Assembly (NCBI GenBank): GCA_964023275.1
Contig: OZ029916.1
Location: 40,748,396 to 40,812,395 of the forward strand
Source: Norana najaformis
Taxonomy: Eukaryota > Annelida > Clitellata > Crassiclitellata > Hormogastridae
DNA: 64,000 nucleotides
Reading direction: 5' to 3'
The notes below the pieces were generated by a model. It was not told the DNA's origin, did no database searches, and saw only the letters and a program-made list of their open reading frames with translations. How positions within the stretch are numbered: the stretch's first letter is position 1; each line of letters starts with the position of its first letter. Shown here piece after piece: positions 55,794-64,000 of the stretch. The translations under genes were made by a program, and so were the position numbers.

Positions 55794-56000
55794 TTCACGC
55801 ATGATAATCCTTGTGCTTTATTTATTGGTTATTCGGTTGATTTACCAACTGTTTAGTTGGTCCATAAAAATCGTTTATCTTCAGAATCGCATGAACGCAG
55901 GTGTAACTCCGGCACTAGGCCGACTGCGAATGACTGACGTTAGCATCTTGCACTGGACACCGTAACATCTTAGCTGCTGCTGCTGCTGCTACTGTATGTT
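55166..56000. other. groucho intron 4, CpG-rich island then GGAT and (ATT)n
   Basis: 55195-55215 is GGAC. 55215-55450 is CpG-rich and unique. 55470-55740 is GGAT/GGAAGG. 55743-55793 is (ATT)n. No exon is supported. Confidence 0.6.
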
Positions 56001-56733
56001 CTCCGTCCCTCCGTCTGCAGACAGATGCTGAAACAGGCTGCTCTTGGCATCTCCAAATACGATGAAAGCCTTGCGCGCAAAACAAACGTGATTTGTGGCA
56101 ATCTTAGTAGCAAGCCAGACGCGAGATTTACGACTCTCGGCGAATGATAATTTGCGGCTTGCTCCGGTGCTTTGCCGCCTCCGAAGGGCAAGTGTAATGC
56201 TCGATGTATCGCCTACTTGCCACCTCTCGCCTTGCCCCTCGTCGTTGACTTTCAACGTCGTCGTAAATTCTCCTTTCGATGCTGACCGTCAAAGATTGCG
56301 GAAAACGATTCGTATTATCCATTGGCATCAGGCTGTACCTTTGCGCTCACACGAGTGGTGATACCGACTGTCAAAGACTTATTATTAATTGCAACTAATT
56401 AGCAATTAGCTGTGGTTGCTGATTACCGTGTGTTCTGTTTTGGATGTTGTTTTGCTGGTAACACTGTTGACCAACAACAGTTTGTTGTGTTGAATGTAAT
56501 TAATTAATTATTGACCTATCGGAATTTCGACCTGGTTTTCCCCAACGGATTATGATTTTGATTGCGATTTCGACTTGAAGCGACCATCGACTGATGCCTT
56601 GGAGATAATGATAACGGCGCTATATAAGTCTTTCGATTAGCTTAGAGGTCCAGACAGCCCGAACTGCGTATGAGAAGATGTTCTTGACAAATTTCAGTGT
56701 CAGTGAAAACATCCGTGGACCTCTTGATTGGGT
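56001..56733. other. groucho intron 4, unique block and a minus GCACAAGGCATC copy
   Basis: 56010-56500 is unique and moderately GC-rich. It ends in a TTAATTGCAACTAATTAGC then AATTAGCTGTGGTTGC segment holding homeodomain-like ATTA and Runx-like TGTGGTT strings. 56525-56640 is a minus copy of the dispersed family, aligned over its length with 50465-50584. Confidence 0.45.
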
Positions 56734-56963
56734 GGGAATGACCACTGGTCAGCGCTGATTGCAGTAGCCAACTAATTAACCACTCTGTTCAACCGATGAC
56801 CCCTAAATTCCCGAGCGCAATTGGTGCTCCATATTTTTATGGCGCAGTAACAGCAGTTCCTAGTGAAGGCTTCTTCGGTCATGCTTGGGAATGACCAGGG
56901 GCCACAAATGATTACAGTTGTCGATTAATTGACCCCTTTATTCAACTGACCACCCCTTAATTC
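56734..56963. repeat. 77-bp unit duplicated at 153-bp spacing
   Basis: 56734-56810 and 56887-56963 align end to end without gaps: GGGAATGACCA, then TTAATTRACC, then TTCAACYGAYSACCCCTWAATTC. The spacers are unrelated. Confidence 0.75.
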
Positions 56964-58100
56964 AGAACTGGGTCCTTAAACGATCTCCTCGTAAAGCGAT
57001 GTACGCGAACGGTTGTTTACTATCCGCCGGGATACCTACCCCACCCACCCTCCCCCCCTTCGAGGCACAAACCCTCTGACGTGTAGGGCGGTTTTTGTCG
57101 TGACGGAAGGGTATCCGGGTAATTTGATCTGATAGGCAAACTGGGGGTGAATCCTAATTACGCCCGTTCCCCTGCGGAGGTCTTCTTCATCAACAATGGG
57201 GATAATTATCCTGCGGTGGATGGGGAGCTCGTCTAATGGGGTGAATTCAGTTCGTTTCCATTAGTTTCGATAGGGGTAGCTAGTTGGGTACAGACCTCTG
57301 GGTATACCCTGCTAAATTAAAGAGGTTGGGTCTGAGGTATGGGGTACGTCTTAAGGGGTAGTGAAGAGATTGATTGACTGATGGGGTTTTGTATAAGTGA
57401 GTAAGTATCATTTATCCCCGCAGTTAGGGCGGAGATAGAGACATATTATATTTGCTACAAGAAGTTTTATAGGGAATTGTACACATTTTTATCTGGTCAG
57501 TGTGTGTGTGTGTGTGCGAGTGTGTCCATTCCTGTCTCCCCATTGTTAAATGTTAAACACCAAAGAGCTCACAAATAGCACTAAATTGCAACTGCTAATT
57601 GCTTACGAGCACTAATCAGGTCTTTCTAAGCATTTCAGAGCACGAAACTCCACCTTCTAAACGGTAAATAGCATCAAACAGCCACTGCTAGACAACGCTA
57701 AACACCACCAGCTCTTCAACAGCATTTGATATGCCCGTGGTTTAAAAATGGGCTTGGCAATTGAAAACAGCACTTTTCCTTTGCACTCGGCGTTTGATCG
57801 AGAGCGTCGAAATGCGGTGCCATAAACATCCCGAAATCCAAGAGGCTGTGATTTTGACAACTACAGATATACAACAATTACGAAGTGTCCGTGTTAGCGC
57901 TGTTTAGCTGTTAGCTGTAGTTATTTCTGTGAAACGCGAAATCCTAAACTTTCCGAAAGCGTTTATCTACTTCCTAGGATGTCGTATCGGGTTCTGCACA
58001 GTATTTCTACTAATTATTCGAATATTGGTTGCATAAACACTGAATTATAAGTTCACAAGTACGGCAGGAGCGGCTTTGAGAGTCTCCTGAAAGGCGCTAA
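56964..58100. other. groucho intron 4, unique sequence
   Basis: 57500-57530 is GTGTGT. The remainder is unique. The minus frame at 57860-57657 has no motif. GGCGCTAAATACC at about 58093 is a tail motif. Confidence 0.4.
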
Positions 58101-60231
58101 ATACCAGCAGACGGACGGACAGATAGGCGGACAGAGAGACAGGCAGACGGACAGATAGGCAGACACAGGCAGACGGACAGATAGGCAGACACACAGGCAG
58201 ACGGACGGACAGACGGACGGACGGACAGGCAGACAGAGACAGGCATATGGACGGACAAACATACGGATTGACAGGCAGACGGACAGATAGGCAGACGTAC
58301 ATACAGGCAGCCAGATGAACAGACAGGCAGACGGACGGACGGACAGGTAGACAGAGAGGCAGACGGATAGTGATACATACAGACGCACACACAGACAGAG
58401 ACACAGGCATACAAATAGAAAGACAATAACGCAAAGATATATACATAGTTACAGATCTGTGCAGACTGAGGCAGACAGAGAGATAAACAAATACACGCAC
58501 AGACAGACAGACACTGGCACGCATACAAGATGTCGGAATGCAAGAAGTTTGGAAATGTTTACAGTGGAAATGTTGCTTGATCAGCGGATCTGCGCTATAT
58601 TGTTCTGTTCTGTTGTGTTGTGTTATGTTATGCTAATGGTCTGATAGAATTACAATTGATAATTTTAATTTATTCCAAGCTCTAGGGTTGCCATCCTTTG
58701 TGTCTAAATGGCCATTCAGACGAGTGCTTTTTAAAGGATTAGAAAAGGCAGTACATAAATGCTCTGCTTCTAAAAATAGGCTCTACATAAACGCTGTGCT
58801 ACGGTTACGATTACACGTCTGTGTGTCACGGTCTTCGTCGTCTTCTTCTTCTAATCACCTGTGGAGTGGCACTGTCTTCAAGGTCATCGCTCGTCGGTCA
58901 TCGACCGAGTCTCTCAACCGACGACAAGTAGCATCGCCAGCGGTTGCAACTCCATCAGCTGCCTCTTTCTCCCCTCCGTCGAAGCTGACTGGCGATGATG
59001 CTGATAGGAGTTCCGGTGGCTTCGAATGCCCCTCCCAACTCCTGCCAAGAGATATCGTTTTCGAAGGGGCGTCCGAGGGAGGGAAAGGGAGTTGAATAGC
59101 AGCCCCCCTCGGCTGGACCCCACGGAGCTGTCGGCCAAGGAAAACAGACGGCGACTGTTTATGTCGGTTGAACGCAGCTGCGATGTTCAACTCGTTACTC
59201 GCGTCTGATTTCTCCCAAATTGCCCTGACACCAGTCACAGAAAGACAAACGGACAGACGGACACAGACAGGTGAACGGACCGAAGGAGAGACATGCTTAT
59301 AGATTGACACAGACAGACAGACAGACAGAAAGAAAGAAAGACAGACGGACATTTGCCTACTTTTGCTCGCTCAGTCGTTGGACATATGGCGTGTTAACAG
59401 ATACATTACTTACTTACTTATTTATTTATATAGACAGACTGACAGACAGACAGACAGACAGAGAAATAGCAAATAACCAAAAGAAGAAAATATTCAGGCA
59501 GAGAAAAACAGACAGACTAAAAGACAGACAAGACAGACAAAAAGACGAAAATGTAGATAGACAGACAGGCAGGCAGACAGACAGACAGACAGACAGACAG
59601 ACAGGGTTATTCAGCAGATGGAAAGAGGTTTCTAGCGGCGGGGCTGAGATCCAAACGGCGATAGTCGGCGAAACACATTGATTGAAAGCCGGACCGCAGA
59701 GGATGCCCCAGGAGACCATACCGTCCTCCTCTGCCTCCCGCTTCCAGCTGCTGAAGCCGTAGGACATCGTCCGCATCCCTGCTGCTGCGGCTGACGGCCA
59801 GTGATGCTGTTGATGCGGCGGCGGCGGAGGCTGGTCAACAACTTCCCGCCGTAATTACATCGGATGCTGATTTATTTCGTATTCCGTGTTTTATCGGGGA
59901 CGGGCCTTGCAGATTGAGGTGCGCTGGCCCGATTGATTTCCAATCGTCCGGATATAAACGCCATGATACACACTAACATATCATGGTATATATATATATA
60001 TATATTTAAATTTACAACGTGTGTATGCATATACACGTGTATATATACACACCCATTATCATCATGCAATACGACATATATATATATATTGTATATACTT
60101 GTATGTATCTATTATGTCCTAGTGATTATATATACAAAATCCATAGTCATTGATAGATGCATACGCATATATATAATAAACATGTATATATTTGTATATA
60201 TATACATATGTGAAATGTGTTCTGTTTCTAG
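58101..60231. repeat. groucho intron 4, CAGACGGA, CAGACAGA and TA tracts
   Basis: 58105-58510 is CAGACGGACGGACAG. 59240-59345 and 59430-59605 are CAGACAGA. 59985-60220 is TATA-rich. 58690-59230 is unique and CpG-containing, with overlapping frames on both strands and no splice support. Confidence 0.8.
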
Positions 60232-60294
60232 ACGGAGATAGCGAAGCGTCTGAACACAATCTGCGTCCAGATAATCCCCTTCCTCTCCCAAGAG
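60232..60294 (+). CDS. groucho (TLE): groucho/TLE coding exon 5 (Q domain)
   Basis: The 21 codons read TEIAKRLNTICVQIIPFLSQE, written here as TEIAKRLNTIC followed by VQIIPFLSQE. This matches the second half of the Q domain (TEIAKRLN-I-AQ--PFLSQE in TLE proteins). The acceptor is GTTTCTAG ending at 60231 and the donor is consensus GTAAGC at 60295. Both ends are phase 0. Intron 4 upstream is 5896 bp, and the last 250 bp before the exon is TA-rich microsatellite. Confidence 0.96.
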
Positions 60295-61071
60295 GTAAGC
60301 TGCTGTCAGCCTTGATCTTATCAACTCACCCAGACCATCCGTCACCCGCCCTCCGCACACAACGGCCCCTCCCCTCCGCACCCTCCCTCCATCCCTCGCC
60401 TGAACTCCTTCCTCCCTCCCTCCGTCCGCTTAGCCCCTCCCTCGTTCCCTCCCTAGGCCCCGCCCCCGCCCTCCTCGTAGCGCTGTGCGTCCGGCTCTGT
60501 CTTCCTTCCACTGTGTTTGGCGACGATGGACGCTTCGCACAGTCACTGCCCGATGTCTAACTACATCGCTTGGATTCACACGAGGCCTTTGACTGTTTTA
60601 CTTTACGATACGCTTCCTTGCACCTTGCATCAACAGACCTTGCTTTATCATACTTTGCCTTTTCTTTGCTTACCTTATATTACCTTACCTTGCCTTGCCT
60701 TACATTGCCTTACCTTAACAATCCTTACCTTATCATACACTACCTTAAATTTCTTTACGTTGCGCTTCCTTACCTTGCATCACCAGACCTTGATTTATCA
60801 TACTTTACCTTTCCTTTCCCTACCTTGTATTACCTTACCTTGCTTTGCCCTACCTTAACAATCCTTACCTTATCAGACCTTCCCTTTCTATACCTTACCT
60901 CGATTCACATTTTCTCCCTTTACTTTACTTACTTAATGTTTTGTTTTTATTTTTGGCATAATCTCGAACGATTATATTCGAATCCGCCATTTTCTTTTTC
61001 TCTTTTTTAGCACCAGCGCAGTCTAGTCTATTTTTAGCCTCGTGCTGCTTATCCGCCGTTTCTATTTTTAG
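60295..61071. repeat. groucho intron 5, CCTTACCTTG array
   Basis: 60310-60500 is CCTCCCTCC-rich. 60605-60905 is a degenerate TACCTTACCTTGC array in which a ~130-bp segment (about 60612-60720) recurs at about 60745-60850. 61001-61020 is the duplicated exon 6 acceptor. Confidence 0.8.
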
Positions 61072-61146
61072 CACCAGCAGCAGGTGGTTGCAGCAATCAA
61101 GAGAGCAGAACAGGTGACGATGCAAGAACTGAACGCCATCATCGGA
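61072..61146 (+). CDS. groucho (TLE): groucho/TLE coding exon 6 (end of Q domain)
   Basis: The 25 codons read HQQQVVAAIKRAEQV and TMQELNAIIG, matching HQQQV-QAVERAKQVTM-ELNAIIG of the TLE Q domain. The acceptor is TTTTTAG ending at 61071 and the donor GTATGT begins at 61147, phase 0. The usual ERAK tetrad reads KRAE here, a reciprocal charge swap, and the preceding QAV is AAI. The next exon should begin with QQ-LQAQHLSH; I looked from 61147 to 64000 and did not find it, so it lies beyond the window. A second copy of the acceptor and the first codons sits 61 bp upstream at 61001-61020. Confidence 0.96.
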
Positions 61147-63699
61147 GTATGTCGATCGTACTTACTTACTTACTTATTCAGTTAACTTACTTACATTTGC
61201 TTACTCACTGACCTACTTGCTTATCTTCTTAATTACTGAAGTTATTTATGCCCTAAACTTGCTTACCTAGCGTAGTCACCTACTTAAGTAAGTAAATAAG
61301 TAAATAAGTAAGTAAGCAAGCAAGCAAGTAAATAAACTAGATATCTATATACTTATTTACTTACTTACTCGCTCAACTGACTTACTGAACTAACTTACGA
61401 GACTTACTAAACTTACTGCATTCTTACTCCATCTTGAAGATTTATCTTTGATCTATTCTTACCAACGTGATAACCGCTAACTGTTCTGCATCTCAGACAG
61501 ACCGATCGACCCAGCTGTTATAATTACATCGTAATCGTTATCTCGGTATTTCTCCGGCGCCCAGGAAGGCCAAGTCATGGGCGCCAGCTTTATAAAAGGC
61601 GCTTAATCAAAATCGAGAACTTAAACCCCCATCTACCCCCACAACTTCAAATCGAAGATGCGTCTCCGAATTGTGGGCGTTCGCTGACCGAGACCTACGT
61701 GCGCAAACAACTTGGCCCCAAGGTCGATACGTCGGTACGACGTAGGTAACGACTATCTCTCGGTGCTAGAATTCGATTTCTCACCTGAGTTAGTGGAGGG
61801 GAGGGGAGCGAAGGGTGAGGAGGTGGAGTGGGCGATTTCGAGATACGACAACTCGACGCAATGGCTGGCCCTTGAAGAGATCTCTTCAGCCATTCGACGC
61901 TTATCCGGCGAATTCGACGCAGGTTACGATTGTTCGTTCGCGTTGTGCGAGAATCAGTTTTCTCGAAAGTGCTCTTCAACTGATCAAATCGACCCGATTG
62001 AGTGTTCCAGATCGCTTGCGCGGCCAGGGAGATCGTTCGAGTATCACCTGAGAGCTAGACAGGTGATATTTCAAGTGTCCTAGGACTTCATCGGATCCTG
62101 ACAAATACTTGTCACAGACGAAGCTCCTCCGATTGTAAACGGCGCTTTAGCTCCGATCTCTTCGAAGCGCTGACAAGCCGATTCGAGACGAATTGGATTA
62201 AGGGCCGGTCGATCGGTGGCTGGTGATCGCCTGGTTTCAAGTTGGAGTGAAACCTTGTGTTTGTGTGTGTGTCTGTATGACTATTTGTGTCCCACGAATC
62301 TCTTTGTGTCAGTCTTTGTATGTCAGTGTGTGTGCCTGCGTGCATGTTTGTGTGTCCGTATACTTTGTTCTGGAGACATTTCGGGACTAGCGTTGTAATC
62401 TGATGTCACTGACGCGGTGACCATCAACTGACGTTCGTCCATCTATCCGTCCTTTTGTCCATCTCACCGTCCATCCGTCCTTCATTCCGGCTATCTGTCC
62501 GTCTGTCCGATGGTGTGTTAGAAGTCAGCTGCTGTGGAGGAGAAATTTATGGCTTTAGTCTTAGTTATTGGGATTGCATTTCCCGGCATCATCTTCTACA
62601 TCACTCTTCCTCCGTTTTATCCCTCCCTCCACAGCTTGGTTTCCTTCTTCCCCGCTGCTGCTGCTGCTGCAGCACCTGCCTCCCACCGTGTTTCGCAGTT
62701 CCATCCCCACCGACTCCATTGCCACCGCGTTCCTCCTGCTCCTCCTCCTACTTCTTTTCCTCCTCCTCCTTCTCTTCCTCTTCCTCCTCTTCCTCGTCCT
62801 GTCTTTCCCTCTTCCGCCTACAACTGCGCATCCCCTCCAGTCTTCCTCCTACACCTGCTCACCTTATAAATTCGTCTTTCTCCTCCTCATCTCTTCCTCC
62901 GCTTGCTTTCCTCTCGTCCTCCTCCTTCTCCTCCCTTGTCCTGTCGCTTTCTTTCTTCATTTTGTCATCATCCTCTCCTCACTCCACTCGCCCCACTTCC
63001 TCTATCATTCCATCAGCTCTCTAACCTGCTTTTATCGCCTGTCGCTCCTCCTCCTCTTTCCCTTCCTGCCCACCCTCCTCCTCCTCTTCTTATCTTCCTT
63101 TCCTCGCCTCCCTTACCGCCTCCTCCACTTCTCCCTTTCCTCACTTATCCTCCCCTCCACGTCCTCATCCTCTTCCTTTCCTCACCGTTCCTCTTCCCTC
63201 TCCTCCACGCCTCCTGTTATTTCTCTACCGCCGCATCTTCCTTTCCTCTTCCTTTTCATTCTTCCCTCCGACTCCTTCCCTTCCTTCCCACGCCTTCTCC
63301 TCCTTTTCCACTTCCTCCTCCACCTCCACCTCCCTCTCTCCCTTGCTGCTTCTTCGCCTTGCTTTCCTCCGTTTCCCATTAGATCCGACCAAATGAGAGA
63401 TGGCATTTGTTGGAGGCCATTCCAGAAAAAAGTGCGACCAAGCGAGCTACAGAGCAAGTAGTTCCGTAACATATAGTTCCTACCTACTAGGCTACCTCCT
63501 CAGCATACTGGAGTCTTGTCTACTGTTCCAACATACTGGTCATCTGGATACTACCTTTGAGTACTACGAGTTCCGTTTTGTAACCATTATCATAACATAC
63601 TGGGCATCAGGATACGCAACATACTATTTGTGGCATCTCCTCTGCCACCACTCTCTGGCCTCCTGGCAAGGGGATTTTGGTCTTAATACGGTATTTCTA
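61147..63699. other. Start of groucho intron 6
   Basis: 61155-61400 is CTTA/AAGT. 61500-62250 is unique without supported exons. 62260-62520 is GTGT and CATC/CCGT. 62590-63375 is a 780-bp pyrimidine-rich tract, the source of the 297-residue Leu/Ser/Pro frame. 63380-63699 is unique. The next groucho exon was not found. Confidence 0.75.
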
Positions 63700-63805
63700 G
63701 ACAACCCCTCTGACTTGACGGAGCGCTTGTGACTTAGCTGATGCCTTGCGCTTAGCTGTTGAGTAGCGCTTCAGAATTCTTGAGTTTACGATTACGATCA
63801 ATGCT
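63700..63805 (+). mobile_element. L2/CR1-type LINE 3' tail (copy 4)
   Basis: GACAACCCCTCTGACTTGAC, GAGCGCTTGTGACTTAGCTG and GAGTTTACGATTACGATC follow the order of the tails at 7606 and 25640. The remaining 195 bp to the window end is unique. Confidence 0.5.
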
Positions 63806-64000
63806 ATACTCTACACATTGTAAATACAGTTCTTGTTTCTTGTCAGTAAGTGCGGAACTTCGGTCGCATTCTGCCTTAGAAACCCTTATCGGGTTTAGGC
63901 TGCATTCCCCCTCCCCGGAAACTCACCGGCGCTCCACTGAATCGGACCCAAATCGTTCAATTGTATTATGTTGAGATTTAACGGTTCTTAATCGTTCTTA

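Noticed and set aside
62568..63461. 297-residue Leu/Ser/Pro-rich ORF, the longest in the window
   Set aside because: It lies entirely over a pyrimidine-rich tract and has equally open neighbours in other frames. The same argument removes the 309-residue frame at 41471-42400 and the 269-residue frame at 36952-37761.

Overview
The window is nuclear DNA from an animal, most likely a marine bilaterian invertebrate. Three things point there: genes split by long introns with GT/AG splice sites, a recognisable metazoan groucho/TLE gene, and a background of simple-sequence DNA mixed with old non-LTR retroelement debris. Many copies of a tail ending in GGCGCTATATAA (an L2/CR1-type 3' end) are common in lophotrochozoan, echinoderm and other invertebrate genomes. 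I cannot name the species or phylum. No bacterial operon, CRISPR array, rRNA or intact tRNA gene is present.

Layout. Positions 1-5400 hold repeats, including a MITE-like element, with no confident gene. A minus-strand first exon encoding a signal peptide lies at 5501-5408. From about 5.5 to 18.3 kb there are LINE tails, tRNA-derived repeat fragments and long microsatellite or polypurine tracts. A plus-strand candidate gene for a secreted or type II membrane protein has exon 1 at 18637-18718 and a phase-compatible exon 2 at 24652-25049. From 25 to 45 kb are LINE fragments (endonuclease and reverse-transcriptase pieces), a GC-rich 1.1-kb block flanked by direct repeats, and several kilobases of purine- or pyrimidine-only sequence.

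The one gene of known identity starts at 45744. It is the 5' part of a groucho/TLE transcriptional corepressor on the plus strand. Six coding exons (45744-45767, 47429-47526, 48292-48355, 54291-54335, 60232-60294, 61072-61146) join in frame to give the first 123 residues, which are most of the N-terminal Q (tetramerisation) domain. The GP/CcN/SP regions and WD40 propeller must lie beyond the right edge. Its introns carry tandem arrays rich in GCCAT cores, a reverse-transcriptase fragment ending about 95 bp before exon 4, and a duplicated splice acceptor before exon 6.

The rest is intergenic or intronic repeat sequence. Most long open frames are low-complexity readings of (CTGT)n, (GGA)n, (CTT)n, (CATA)n or (CATC)n tracts and are not genes. 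I found no undescribed defence-like or enzymatic system. The least explained items are the two-exon secreted candidate, whose exon 2 acceptor lies in a dispersed repeat, and the GCCAT-rich arrays in the groucho introns.
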